DNA of 64,000 nt from UBA9647 sp963739335 (GCA_963739335.1 CAVUAC010000100.1:1-64000), one strand, 5' to 3'. Shown: positions 36,746 to 46,252, counted from the stretch's first letter. The notes: generated from the sequence alone by a model not told the origin. A program made the numbers and translations.

Positions 36746-37783
36746 ATGAAGAATAGGCAGAAGTTACTTGTTCTTTCACTCATTGCAATTGTGTTTTCAA
36801 TGTGGGGTTGTTCCAGTAATTCAGGCAATCAGAATGATCCTCCTATTAAAGTACAGGTGGAGAGAGTAAAACCCGCTGACGTAAGTCAGGAGCTTGCATA
36901 CAGCGGCACCATAGAAGAATCCGAGACGGTTCCGCTTAGTTTTTCTTCGGCAGGAACGGTGTCGCAAGTACTTGTTTCCGAAGGTGCGATGGTAAAGAAG
37001 GGACAACTCCTTGCGACATTAAACAATGCAACGTACCAAAACAACTATGCGATAATGCAAGCGACCCAGCAGCAGGCAGAAGATGCCTACAACCGCTTAA
37101 CACCCATGCATAAGAATGGCACTTTGCCGGAGGTAAAATACGTAGAAGTGGAAACCGGTCTGCAAAAAGCAAAAGCGGCAGCAGCAATTGCTAAAAAGAG
37201 TTTAGACGACTGCAATCTCTATGCAACAACTGATGGCTTTATCGGTAAACGATCAATCGAACCCGGATCGGCAGCTATGCCGAACCTGAGCGCGTTTACG
37301 ATTGTGAACATCAACAAAGTGCTTGCGCGTGTATCGGTTTCAGAAAACGAAATTGCCCTGATTCACAAAGGACAAAAAGCCACTATCGCCGTTGGCGCTT
37401 TGGGATCCGCGACCTATAACGGTGCGGTGGAAGAAATCGGTGTCGTTGCAGATCCAATGGCTCATACCTACAAGATGAAGATAGGAATAACAAACAAAGA
37501 TCTGCGTATGAAGCCGGGAATGATCTGTTCTGCAGCCATTGAGAGCCCAGGTTCGGTGCACGGTGTGGTTGTTCCGAGCAGTTCCGTTATGGTCGATGAG
37601 GCGGGGAAGAATTTTGTGTATGTCGTTTCATCACAGAATAAAGCAATGCGTAAGCATGTTGTCACCGGTCGCTTGTTGAACAGCGGTATTGAAGTGCTGG
37701 AAGGATTACAAATAAACGACGCACTCGTTGTGGCGGGCCAGCATAAGTTGATAGATAATGCCTTTGTGCAAATTGTGAATTAG
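36746..37783 (+). CDS. RND efflux periplasmic adaptor (MFP/HlyD), lipoprotein
   Basis: 345 residues. Lipoprotein signal ending SMWGCSS. Lipoyl half-motifs flank an alpha-helical hairpin (VPLSFSSAGTVSQVLVSEGAMVKKGQLLATL ... CNLYATTDGFIGKRSIEPGSA), followed by beta-barrel and membrane-proximal domains (VPSSSVMVDEAGKNFVYVV). It links the inner-membrane pump to the outer-membrane channel. A TAATAT box about 18 bases upstream of the ATG may be its -10. The permease starts 18 bases after its stop. Confidence 0.9.
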   Translation: MKNRQKLLVLSLIAIVFSMWGCSSNSGNQNDPPIKVQVERVKPADVSQELAYSGTIEESETVPLSFSSAGTVSQVLVSEGAMVKKGQLLATLNNATYQNNYAIMQATQQQAEDAYNRLTPMHKNGTLPEVKYVEVETGLQKAKAAAAIAKKSLDDCNLYATTDGFIGKRSIEPGSAAMPNLSAFTIVNINKVLARVSVSENEIALIHKGQKATIAVGALGSATYNGAVEEIGVVADPMAHTYKMKIGITNKDLRMKPGMICSAAIESPGSVHGVVVPSSSVMVDEAGKNFVYVVSSQNKAMRKHVVTGRLLNSGIEVLEGLQINDALVVAGQHKLIDNAFVQIVN

Positions 37784-37800
37784 TGACAAAGGGAGATTCC

Positions 37801-40800
37801 ATGAGTATCAAAGAGAAATCCACATTGCTCGAAACGCTTCTACGATACCAACAGGTGATCTATATCTTTACCGTCATTGCTGTCCTTGTTGGGATCGTGG
37901 CGCTTTTCCTGATGCCACGCGATGAATACCCCGCAACTCAAGTGCCGATAGGTCTTGTCGTTGGTGTGTTTCCCGGTGCCTCGTCTCGGCAAGTGGAAGA
38001 ACAATTGACGATGAAGGTTGAGAACTATTTGTTCCAGTACAAATCGGTCGACCGTGCCAAGACGTATTCTGTCTCCAAAGAGAATTTCATGATTATTTAT
38101 GTCGAGGTTTCAGAAAAAGAAAAAGATGTGGATGGATTTTGGCTGAAACTTCGTCACGGTTTGAATGAATTGAAAGGAGAACTGCCTTCGGGTGTGATTT
38201 CTTTGACAGCGAATAACGATTTCGGCAATACTTCTGCAATGTTGCTTGCCGTTCAGTCCGAAACAAAGACATACAGAGAGCTTGAAGACTTTATTAGGTC
38301 ATTTGAAGATGATGTCCGAAAAGTACCGTCAGTTTCACAGGTTAAGCACTATGGTCTACAGAAAGAACAGATCAGTATTTATATGGATGATGCCAAGCTT
38401 GCGAATTATGGCATAAAACCGATGCAAGTTCTTGCTGCTCTTAAACCGCAGAGCACCATAAACTATACAGGGGAGATAGATGACGGTACCTCTGTGCATC
38501 CCATTCATATTCCTTCAGGCCTCAAAACTGAACAGGATGTGGCCAATCAGATTGTCTATTCCGATCCGCGCGGCAATGTTGTACGCGTCAAAGATATTGC
38601 AAAAGTGGTACGTGAATACGACGATATGGATTCTCACGTCCGGGTTAATGGAAAAAAGTGCTCGCTCGTCTCGCTCGAAATGAAATCGGGAGAAAATGTT
38701 GTCCACTTTGGTGCTGAAGTACAAAAGGCCATTGACAAATTTGCTGCTGCGCTTCCGCCTGACGTGAAGATCATCACCATTTCCGATAGCCCCGCTGTAG
38801 TGTCGAAAGCTATTGCAGACTTTCTCAAAGAATTCGCCATTGCACTGATAGCGGTAATATTGGTCACTGTCCTCCTGCTTCCGATGAGAATTGCCCGTAT
38901 TGCGGCAATAGCAATTCCAACTTCTATTTTAGCGACTCTTGGAATTATGTGGGCAATCGGAATGGATTTGCAGACCGTGTCACTTGCAGGTCTGATCATT
39001 GTCCTTGGAATCACTGTGGATAATGCCATCGTCATAGTCGACAATTATGTTGAGAAACTCGATCAGGGTATGTCCCCGTTTGATGCAGGGACAAAAAGCG
39101 TGACCCAACTCTTTAGTTCTGTACTTTCCGCTACGCTCATCATCATAGCGTGCTTTCTGCCAATGCCGTGGTTTATGAGTGGTACCGGTGGCGAGTTTAT
39201 CCGATCGCTTCCGACGACCATTGCTTATGCACTGCTTGTATCATTGCTGGTTTCGGTTTCTATCATACCGTTGCTAAGCTACACATTCATTAAGACCGGA
39301 ATCAAAGACAGTTCATCAAAGAAAGGGAAAGCGACATTCCTCGACAGACTTCAGAGTTTTTATGACGGACTTCTTGAGAAAGCATTCAAAAGGAAAAAAC
39401 TGGTTGCTCTTGTAGGAGGTCTTTCGTTCATAATAGGAGCTGCACTGATTGCGATTACTCCGCAGCAGTCATTCCCACCAATAGAAAGAAACCAGTTCGC
39501 GGTAGAACTGTTTCTTCCCGTCGGAAGTTCTCTCCGACAAACAGATTCGGTCATAACAGATCTTGAAGAGACGCTTCAAAAGGATCCGCGCGTTCGTGTG
39601 GTGACGTCGTTTACCGGAACAAGCTCGCCTCGTTTCCATACTCTCTATGCGCCTAACTTTCCGGCAAAGAACTACGGGCAGTTGGTCGTGCTTACGGAAT
39701 CGAATAAAGCCACAGAGGAGATTCTTGACGAGGTACAGCAAAACAATGGAAGGCAGATATCCTCTCGCCAATATTAAATGGAAGCAATTAGCTTTCACAA
39801 ACTATACATCTCCCATTGAAATCCGTATTTCGAGCGATAGCATCCAGACAATCAAGCAGGTGGCAAATCGTGTCTCTGATATTGAGCGGCAGTTTAAGGA
39901 TGTTGAGTTCATACGCACCGATTATGAACAGTCTCTGCAATCTGCCGATCTCGTTGTAAAGAAAGATGAGGCGGCGCGTCTAGGGTATTCGAATTCGCTT
40001 CTCGCTTTTTCGTTGATGACTGGAACAAAGGGATTGCCGATCTCAACCGTTTGGGAAGGCGATTATCCAGTTGATGTTAAGTTGAAGATCAATAAGAAGA
40101 CGAAATCCAGTCCCAGCGATATCATGAATCAGTATGTAACCTCTCCATTCATGCCTTCCTCTGTTCCGGTTCGTCAGCTGGCAACGATACAGCCAGGTTG
40201 GACAGAAGGACAGATTGTGCGGCGTAACGGTATACGAACGATAACTGTTCTAGCGGAAACAAAAAGAGGAATTTATCCAGCAACAGTGTTTAATGAAATC
40301 AGACCTCTCGTGGATAAGATGGACTTGCCTCCCGGTGTTTCTATCCAATACGGTGGCGATTTTCAAATGTCCGATGAGAATATTACACCGTTTAAATATT
40401 CACTGGCTGTAAGTATCATTGCTATCTTTCTCATTTTGATGTTTCAGTTCAAAAATATCAAATCATCACTTCTTATCATGGTGACACTTCCATTAAGTGT
40501 TTTTGGTGCCGCGTTCGGAGTATTTGTAACAGGATATCCATTTGGAACAACAGCCTTTATCGGATTGATTGGCTTAATGGGAATCGTTGTACGTAATGGA
40601 GTAATATTTATTTCGTATGCAGAACACCTTCGTCATGAGCTTGGGCATTCGCTGGAAGAAGCTGCAATATCTGCAGGGAAAAGGAGAATGCGGCCAATAT
40701 TCTTAACGTCGGCTGCAGCAGCTGTTGGGGTCATCCCTATGATCTTAAGCCGCTCAGCGTTGTGGGGTCCGCTTGGTGCCGTAATATGTTTCGGACTGCT

Positions 40801-40912
40801 CTTTGCACTTGTGCTCTCACTGCTGGTGATGCCCGTGCTATACTATTTAGTCCACAGAAAAGATTTCGAGAAAGTTGAAGAGACAGAGAGAAAATGGAAA
40901 AATATGCTATAA
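37801..40912 (+). pseudogene. RND efflux permease, frameshifted
   Basis: Two frames join into 1036 residues, a full RND length, if one G of GG 39732-39733 is removed, so that EEILDE continues YSKTMEGRYPL. First half: N-terminal helix, porter domain, then membrane helices with the proton-relay motif ITVDNAIVIVDNYVEKL. Second half: porter domain and helices with GLMGIVVRNGVIFISYAEH, in which the second-half relay sequence diverges, and a C-terminal VMPVLYYLV. The cargo is unknown, organic compounds being more likely than metals. GGGAG precedes ATG 37801. As written, the break would cut the pump in half. Confidence 0.9.
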
Positions 40913-42234
40913 TTTGCCTGATCTGGATTTGCGCGTTTCCTGTCTTTGCGCAGCGAGCGCTGACACTGGATGAAAGCAAGCAGCTTGCCCTGCAGAACAA
41001 TGCCAAGATCAAGAATGGTGTGCTGGAAATGGAAGCATCACGGCAGACAAGCAAGGCGGCGTTCACGAGATATTTCCCCTCCATCAGCGCCACCGGTGCA
41101 ATGTTTGAAGCACAGAAGAACATGATGGAGATATCTACGCAGGGGGGTAACCTGCCTGTCTATGATGGCAACTTAGCGAATCTTCGGACAGCAACGCAAT
41201 TCGCGTATATGCCTGCAGCAACAATGGGATTGATGAAATCCGGTACGTTTGGTGTGCTTACGGCGGTACAACCGATTTTTGCCGGAGGTAGAATTTGGAA
41301 CGGCAATCGGCTGGCATCGCTGGGTGAGGATGTCAGTGAACAGAAAAACCGACTTGCTCGGAATGAAGTTCTGCTGAAAACTGAAGAGCAATACTGGTTA
41401 GTTGTTTCGCTGAATGAAAAGGCGAAGACCATTCAACGCTACGAAGATTTGTTGAACAGTCTGCTGAAGCAGGTGGAAGATGCATACAAATCTGGACTTG
41501 TTTCCAGAAATGATATGCTCAAAGTAAGAGTGAAACGCAGCGAAGTACTTCTGAACAAATCCAAATTGGAAAACGGACGGAGGCTGGCAACGATGGCGTT
41601 CTGTCAGCATATCGGCATCCCGTATGATTCGACATTGACGCTTATCGATTCACTTCGCGTGGATGGCTCGCCGCAGGCATTCTCAGTCGATCACATCGGA
41701 GCATTAAAGAACCGCTCAGAATACTGTCTGCTTCAGGCATCAGTTCGTGCGGAAGAACTGCAAAGCAACATGAAACTCGGAGAATACCTTCCGCAAGCTG
41801 GTATCGGAGTGACTGGGTTGTATATGAAGCTGGATGAAAGCAAGGATCGAACGCTAGGTATGGTGTTCGGTACGGTCTCCATTCCGATTTCCGGCTGGTG
41901 GGAAGCATCGCACACGCTTCAGGAGCGCAGCATCAAAGAACAGATTGCGCAGAACACGATGAAGGACAACTCGGAATTGCTGCTGCTGCAAATGCAAAAG
42001 GCGTGGCAGGATTTGACTGATGCATACAAGCAAGTTCATCTCAGCGAAGAAGCAAAATCGCAGGCGGATGAAAATCTTAAAGTGAATCAAGACAGTTACG
42101 ACAATGGCATGAGCAATCTTTCCGATCTACTGGAAGCGCACGCGCTTCAGCAGCAGATGAATGATCAGCTTACAGATGCCAAGGCAAGCTATCGAGGCAA
42201 GCAAATCGTGTATTTGCAGGTAACGGGAAGATAG
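40894..42234 (+). CDS. TolC-like outer-membrane efflux channel
   Basis: 446 residues. Signal peptide (CLIWICAFPVFAQ), then two OEP repeats with long coiled helices: LTLDESKQLALQNNAKIKNGVLEME and later AEELQSNMKLGEYLPQAGIG, with the periplasmic helices (QEQYW-like, LLNSLLKQVEDAYKSGLVS) and the outer-membrane strand regions. It overlaps the permease by 19 bases. It completes a tripartite efflux system with the two preceding genes. Confidence 0.9.
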   Translation: MEKYAIICLIWICAFPVFAQRALTLDESKQLALQNNAKIKNGVLEMEASRQTSKAAFTRYFPSISATGAMFEAQKNMMEISTQGGNLPVYDGNLANLRTATQFAYMPAATMGLMKSGTFGVLTAVQPIFAGGRIWNGNRLASLGEDVSEQKNRLARNEVLLKTEEQYWLVVSLNEKAKTIQRYEDLLNSLLKQVEDAYKSGLVSRNDMLKVRVKRSEVLLNKSKLENGRRLATMAFCQHIGIPYDSTLTLIDSLRVDGSPQAFSVDHIGALKNRSEYCLLQASVRAEELQSNMKLGEYLPQAGIGVTGLYMKLDESKDRTLGMVFGTVSIPISGWWEASHTLQERSIKEQIAQNTMKDNSELLLLQMQKAWQDLTDAYKQVHLSEEAKSQADENLKVNQDSYDNGMSNLSDLLEAHALQQQMNDQLTDAKASYRGKQIVYLQVTGR

Positions 42235-42439
42235 TGCAGACAATGCTCGGAAGGATTCACCAAGGCTGCTACGAACAACGGGAAAAAGGATGTTTCTGAA
42301 TAGAGCGGTGGAACAAAAGTAGGATCTCGAAGGATGATTGTCACCGGGTACAATTCTTTTATGCGCCCGGGACGAGGCAAGAAAACTCCAGTGTGCAGGT
42401 GATCGAAGCACAAACGCCCAATATCAAGAGGAGGATGCA

Positions 42440-42868
42440 ATGAGTGATCAGCCTAATTCGGCATATGGAGCTATCGGGGTAGAGAAATACTATTCGATCG
42501 GCGATACGATCACCAGCATAGGTGATCCTGCCGATGGATTCTACATTCTCCTGGCCGGAAAAATCGGAGTATACAAGAAAGATTTTACCGTCGCTGAAGT
42601 CGACACCAGCGGCACGGTCTTCGGCGAACTCGGTTGTATCCTCAACATACCGCGGACTGCCACATTGCAGGCTTTGGAGCCTACCTCGGTGCTGTTTGTG
42701 AAAATGACGATTGACGAGCTGGTGGAGAAGCATCCGCAGTTTGCGAAGAGGCTTCTGGTCGATCTCGCTGATCGGTTGACGAGAACAACGGAGTTGTGGT
42801 GGGATGCGGCGTCTGACGCCGGCTTGCGTAGACAGTTGACCCGCGCCGCTCGCATTCCCTTCATCTGA
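42440..42868 (+). CDS. Stand-alone cyclic-nucleotide-binding-domain protein
   Basis: 142 residues with one cNMP-binding (Crp-type) barrel: SIGDTITSIGDPADGFYILLAGKIGVYK, then the phosphate-binding cassette FGELGCILNIPRTATLQAL. A C-terminal helix follows. There is no HTH, so it is not a transcription factor on its own; it may sense cAMP-like ligands and act through a partner. GGAGG lies seven bases before ATG 42440. G+C returns to the core level here. Confidence 0.8.
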   Translation: MSDQPNSAYGAIGVEKYYSIGDTITSIGDPADGFYILLAGKIGVYKKDFTVAEVDTSGTVFGELGCILNIPRTATLQALEPTSVLFVKMTIDELVEKHPQFAKRLLVDLADRLTRTTELWWDAASDAGLRRQLTRAARIPFI

Positions 42869-43213
42869 TCATCTGAGCACACTGTCTCCTCCGTCGAATG
42901 ATGAATACATCGCCAGTACTTCTGGAAGAAGAACTCCAGTCGTTGTCGCGCGATCATACCTTGGGTGCAGCATTCCCTCCTAATTGTTTTACCTCGATTC
43001 GGACATTTTTGGCTGGCCCTTCGACTCGGTCGCCCCTTGCATAAGATGGTCCTGAGAGACGGGGCTCCCTCGCTCAGGGCCTCCTCGACTCGTCCATTAG
43101 AAAGCGGAAGCCCCGAGCGCCTGCCCGCCTCATTGAGTTCACGATGGCAGGCGGGAGTCCCGTCCTCTAAAATGGCTCGTCCCATCCTGAAAAGGACGGG
43201 ACGAGTCGAGGGG
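42869..43213. repeat. GC-rich inverted repeats 3' of tRNA-Asn
   Basis: A perfect 12-bp pair CTCGACTCGTCC (43084-43095) / GGACGAGTCGAG (43199-43210) encloses CGCCTGCC (43118-43125) / GGCAGGCG (43146-43153) and GTCCCGTCC (43157-43165) / GGACGGGAC (43194-43202). The last pair overlaps the outer stem, so the folds are alternatives. GGGGCTCC recurs directly at 43061 and beside the tRNA end. No gene is seen. It could terminate the leftward tRNA transcript. Confidence 0.6.
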
Positions 43214-43285
43214 CTCCGCGAGTAGGACTCGAACCTACAACCCTGCGGTTAACAGCCGCATGCTCTACCATTGAGCTATCGCGGA
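43214..43285 (-). tRNA. tRNA-Asn (anticodon GTT)
   Basis: A 72-nt cloverleaf: acceptor strands TCCGCGA (43285-43279) and TCGCGGA (43221-43215), D arm with CTCAATGGTAGAG, anticodon loop CTGTTAAC with GTT at 43253-43251, T arm GTAGGTTCGAGTCCTAC, discriminator G. No CCA is encoded. It is the only tRNA gene I find in the window. Confidence 0.95.
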
Positions 43286-43443
43286 ATGATATGTAAAGAA
43301 CACAGGACAGCCGCATGTTGAGAGCCGACACCGAAGGTGGCGGATCGAAATCCCGCAGTTGTTTTGCGGGACTCTACCATTGAGTCCTGCCCAGAAGCGG
43401 CGGGACTTCGTGTCGTCTGTCGACGACACTCAGCTATCGCGGA
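43286..43443 (-). repeat. Interrupted tRNA-Asn 5'-half, repeat unit A
   Basis: One 158-bp unit abutting tRNA-Asn. It contains, on the plus strand, CAGCCGCATG, CTCTACCATTGAG and CTATCGCGGA, which are consecutive in the real gene (anticodon-stem start, D arm, acceptor strand), but here separated by two inserts of about 50 bases each that can form hairpins (for example CCCGCA / TGCGGG and GTGTCGTC / GACGACAC). Differs from unit B at about three positions. Confidence 0.8.
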
Positions 43444-43601
43444 ATGATATGTGAAGAACACACGACAGCCGCATGTTGAGAGCCGACACCGAAGGTGGCG
43501 GATCGAAATCCCGCAGTTGTTTTGCGGGACTCTACCATTGAGTCCCGCCCAGAAGCGGCGGGACTTCGTGTCGTCTGTCGACGACACTCAGCTATCGCGG
43601 A
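43444..43601 (-). repeat. Interrupted tRNA-Asn 5'-half, repeat unit B
   Basis: Second direct copy of the 158-bp unit. In this copy the D-arm stem is extended to a perfect GCGGGACTC / GAGTCCCGC hairpin around TACCATT, and the neighbouring GTCCCGCC / GGCGGGAC pair is intact. Ends with CTATCGCGGAATG like the real gene. Confidence 0.8.
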
Positions 43602-43618
43602 ATGGCATGTGAAAGAAC

Positions 43619-43642
43619 AACCCGGAGAGTCTCATCCGGGTT
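43619..43642. repeat. AACCCGGA / TCCGGGTT hairpin
   Basis: Perfect 8-bp stem with an eight-base loop at the start of the predicted leftward transcript. Confidence 0.6.
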
Positions 43643-43648
43643 GCTGTC

Positions 43649-43677
43649 AATATATTATACTTTCGGCGGAAAGTCAA
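43649..43677 (-). promoter_or_regulatory. Leftward promoter for the tRNA-Asn unit
   Basis: On the minus strand: TTGACT (43677-43672), 17-nt spacer, TATATT (43654-43649). It would transcribe through both repeat units into tRNA-Asn. Confidence 0.65.
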
Positions 43678-43702
43678 GAAACTGTTGCAGGGTAGCGGTT
43701 CG

Positions 43703-43731
43703 TTGACATTCCTTTCATTTCGGACTATATT
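43703..43731 (+). promoter_or_regulatory. Promoter of ybaB-recR
   Basis: TTGACA (43703-43708), 17-nt spacer, TATATT (43726-43731), near-consensus, 45 bases before the ybaB ATG. Confidence 0.85.
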
Positions 43732-43775
43732 GCTTGGAAATTTCAAACCAATTCATTCTGAACGAGGAGTCTTCG

Positions 43776-44120
43776 ATGATGAAGGGCGGCATGCCGAACA
43801 TGCAGGGGATGATGAAACAATTACAGAAGATGCAGGAAAAAATGGCTCAAGTTCAGGCAGAGCTTGAGCAGAAGACTGTGACGGCCGAGGCAGGCGGAGG
43901 AATGGTAAAGGTCACAGCGAACGGCAAGCAGCAGATCATCAAGATTGAGATTGAGAAAGAAGTCGTGAATCCTGAAGAGAAGGAAATGCTCGAGGATCTT
44001 GTGGTGGCAGCTACCAACAAGGCTCTCGAAAACGCCGGCGCCATGGCACAGCAGGAGATGCAAAAGGTCACCGGCGGGATGATGCCAAACATCCCGGGCT
44101 TGAACATACCTGGCCTCTAG
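43776..44120 (+). CDS. ybaB: YbaB/EbfC nucleoid-associated protein
   Basis: 114 residues. Methionine-rich start (MMKGGMPNMQGMMKQL), a helical KMQEKMAQVQAELEQ segment, then the conserved core GGGMVKVTANGKQQIIKIEI and the dimerisation helix LEDLVVAATNKALENA. It binds DNA as a dimer and is commonly encoded next to recR, as here. GAGGAG six bases before ATG 43776. The promoter is near-consensus. Confidence 0.92.
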   Translation: MMKGGMPNMQGMMKQLQKMQEKMAQVQAELEQKTVTAEAGGGMVKVTANGKQQIIKIEIEKEVVNPEEKEMLEDLVVAATNKALENAGAMAQQEMQKVTGGMMPNIPGLNIPGL

Positions 44121-44189
44121 TACCGTTCCTTGTACGTAGAGTCACATTCCAAAACGAATAGCGAAGATAAGAACACGACCCCATCCTTA

Positions 44190-44281
44190 CCTTCCCCTTG
44201 AGGGGAAGGAATGAATGTGTTCAACAGGAACGGATGCGAAACTCCAAACATCCAAGGTTCCCTCTCCTCAGTAGGAGAGGG
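44190..44281. repeat. Two palindromes between ybaB and recR
   Basis: CCTTCCCCT / AGGGGAAGG (44190-44209) and CCCTCTCCT / AGGAGAGGG (44260-44281), each with a two- to four-base loop, within the 240-base ybaB-recR gap. They may attenuate read-through or bind a protein. Confidence 0.6.
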
Positions 44282-44360
44282 CAAGGGGGAGGTCAGATAC
44301 GAAGAGCATAAACCTATTCCCCTCGAAAGAGCAAAGAATTCAGAGGAGGAACAGAAGAAC

Positions 44361-44960
44361 GTGATTTTCACAGCTGAGTCGATAGAACAACTTGCAGAGC
44401 AATTCGCTCAACTTCCCGGCATCGGGCGAAAGACGGCGCACCGACTTGCCCTCTATGTGGTGAAAATGCCGAGGGAAGAGGTAGCGTCGCTTGCACAAGC
44501 CCTTTTGAATGTCAAGGACCGGGTGAAATATTGCTCGATTTGTTCCAACATTACGGAGGCAGATCCGTGTCCAATCTGTTCCAACACAAAGCGAGACCGG
44601 ACAGTGGTGTGCGTTGTCGAGGAACCAACGGACGTGCTTGCACTCGAACGGACAAATGAGTTCAGGGGACTCTACCACGTCCTGGGTGGAGCGCTCTCTC
44701 CGCTCGATGGCATCGGCCCTGAGGACCTGAGGATCAAGGAGCTCCTTCATCGATTGTCGGAATCCAGGGTGGATGAAGTCATTCTTGCCCTCAACTCGGA
44801 TGTCGAAGGGGAGGCAACAACACTGTACCTCTCGAAGCTGCTGAAACCTCTCGGCATGCGAATCACTCGCATTGCCCGGGGATTGCCCGTGGGGACAGAC
44901 CTCGAGTTTGCTGACGAAGCGACGCTTAGCCGTGCACTGGAAGGACGGATCGCTGTTTGA
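44361..44960 (+). CDS. recR: Recombination mediator RecR
   Basis: 199 residues, the family length. LAEQFAQLPGIGRKTAHRLALYVV is the helix-hairpin-helix, C-x2-C...C-x2-C (CSICSNI ... CPICSN) binds zinc, and the TOPRIM domain follows (VVCVVEEPTDVLALERT, GALSPLDGIGPEDLRI, LALNSDVEGEATTLYLS). RecR with RecO/RecF loads RecA at gaps. GTG 44361 with AGGAGG 11 bases upstream gives the family N-terminus; the longer upstream frame is not conserved and crosses the palindromes. Confidence 0.93.
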   Translation: MIFTAESIEQLAEQFAQLPGIGRKTAHRLALYVVKMPREEVASLAQALLNVKDRVKYCSICSNITEADPCPICSNTKRDRTVVCVVEEPTDVLALERTNEFRGLYHVLGGALSPLDGIGPEDLRIKELLHRLSESRVDEVILALNSDVEGEATTLYLSKLLKPLGMRITRIARGLPVGTDLEFADEATLSRALEGRIAV

Positions 44961-44998
44961 GATTGAAATCTCTTGAGGATCGAAGGACGAGCATCGGG

Positions 44999-45592
44999 GT
45001 GAAGGCACGTTTGCTCATCGCGATGATTCCTGTCGCGGTCACCCAGCTTGCCTGCAACATCTTTGAAACGAGGCAGCCGGAGCCTCCTTCGCAGTCGAGC
45101 TCCAACTTCGTCCCTGCCACCGAGCCTTCTGTCGTGTTCTCGAACATGACGAACGCGTTCAGGGATCTGAATTCGGTGAACTATCTCAAATCCTTCGCCG
45201 ATTCCGCTACTGCCGGCAGAGGATTCACCTTTGAACCGACGCCGCAGGCGAGGGTCAAATACGGCGGCGTCTTCCTGACGTGGAGCAGGCAATCTGAGAA
45301 ACAGTATTTTGACAACCTGCACTCGAAGATTCCAAGCGGATCGTCCGCAGTGTTGTTCTTTCAGACGTTGACCGTGCAGAGTCTGCAGTCGGATTCCGCA
45401 CAGTATGAGGCGACGTACACCTTGACGGCGCCGCACACAGTGCCGAGCATTCCGCAGGTGGCGACAGGGAAGGCGCAGTTCTTCCTTCTCGCTGACCGTT
45501 CCCGCAACTGGGTCATCTGGCAATGGATTGATGAACCGACAGGAACAAATAGTTTTTCTTGGAGCGACTTAAAAGGCGAATTTGGGCAGTAG
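44999..45592 (+). CDS. Lipoprotein of unknown function, paralogue of the next gene
   Basis: 197 residues. From GTG 44999 the protein begins MKARLLIAMIPVAVTQLAC, a good lipoprotein signal with the acylated Cys. The rest is a mixed fold with blocks RGFTFEPTPQARVKYGG, FLTWSRQSEKQYF and a C-terminal SRNWVIWQWIDEPT. The neighbouring lipoprotein at 45746 has the same order of blocks and a similar WQIVRWRDES ending, so the two are paralogues. The longer frame from TTG 44957 overlaps the recR stop. Function unknown. Confidence 0.7.
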   Translation: MKARLLIAMIPVAVTQLACNIFETRQPEPPSQSSSNFVPATEPSVVFSNMTNAFRDLNSVNYLKSFADSATAGRGFTFEPTPQARVKYGGVFLTWSRQSEKQYFDNLHSKIPSGSSAVLFFQTLTVQSLQSDSAQYEATYTLTAPHTVPSIPQVATGKAQFFLLADRSRNWVIWQWIDEPTGTNSFSWSDLKGEFGQ

Positions 45593-45602
45593 GGAGGAAT
45601 TT

Positions 45603-45735
45603 AGAATACAGAATACAGAATGCAGACCTCAGATTGGGAATTGCAGCAGGCAGAGAGTAGATTTCTGAATTCTGGCTCCTGGATTCTGACTTCTGAATTC
45701 TGACTCTAGACTCCTGACTTCTGTATCCTGATTTT
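45603..45735. repeat. Hairpin of CAGAATNCAGAA words
   Basis: The left arm (TAGAATACAGAATACAGAAT, then GCAGACCTCAGA) faces right-arm words TTCTGAATTCTGGCTCCTGG and TTCTGAATTCTGACTC. It fills the gap between the paralogous lipoprotein genes and ends 11 bases before the second ATG, so it makes up that gene's leader. Confidence 0.7.
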
Positions 45736-45745
45736 TGAGTATTCG

Positions 45746-46252
45746 ATGAAGAGACTCATCAAGATCCTGCCCCTGCTCTTGCTTATCTCCTGCAATCCAT
45801 TCGCGCCGGCGTTGGATGAGAGCCTTGACTCGGGGAGCTCGATACTCGGCGATGCATCGACGATCGATGGGGTCTTCCAGAATATCAAGTACACGTACAC
45901 GTTTCGCGATACGACGATCTACGGCCAACTGATCAATGCAGACTATTCCTTTGTCTATCGGGACTATGATCGGGGAGTCGAGGTCACGTGGGGAAGAGAC
46001 GAAGAGATGCAGACAACCCGGGGCTTGTTTGTCAATGTCCAGCGCCTGGACCTTGTTTGGAACAATATCGTCACCTTCTCAACTGATTCGTTGAACACGC
46101 AGGCATATGTGAGCCGGAATTTCAATCTCACGGTGACGTTTAACCCGAGCGACATCATCCGCGTGGACGGCTACGCGACCCTGGCTCTCGCGCGGTTGAA
46201 ATCACAGGACCCGTGGCAGATTGTGCGCTGGCGGGATGAGTCGAATTTCTAG
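45746..46252 (+). CDS. Lipoprotein of unknown function
   Basis: 168 residues. Lipoprotein signal KRLIKILPLLLLISCNP. Blocks YTFRDTTIYGQLI, SFVYRDYDRGVEVTWGRDEE and WQIVRWRDESNF parallel the preceding lipoprotein. No ribosome-binding site is visible because the hairpin element reaches almost to the ATG. It may be translated from the preceding transcript or poorly. The next gene, pheA, starts 13 bases after its stop. Confidence 0.7.
   Translation: MKRLIKILPLLLLISCNPFAPALDESLDSGSSILGDASTIDGVFQNIKYTYTFRDTTIYGQLINADYSFVYRDYDRGVEVTWGRDEEMQTTRGLFVNVQRLDLVWNNIVTFSTDSLNTQAYVSRNFNLTVTFNPSDIIRVDGYATLALARLKSQDPWQIVRWRDESNF

Noticed and set aside
39700..39780. Programmed frameshift in the RND permease
   Set aside because: No slippery heptamer or stimulatory structure seen, and similar indels occur in many unrelated genes in the window.
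43286..43601. Two tandem repeats considered as a CRISPR-like array
   Set aside because: Only two units, adjacent without spacers, and made of tRNA pieces and hairpins.
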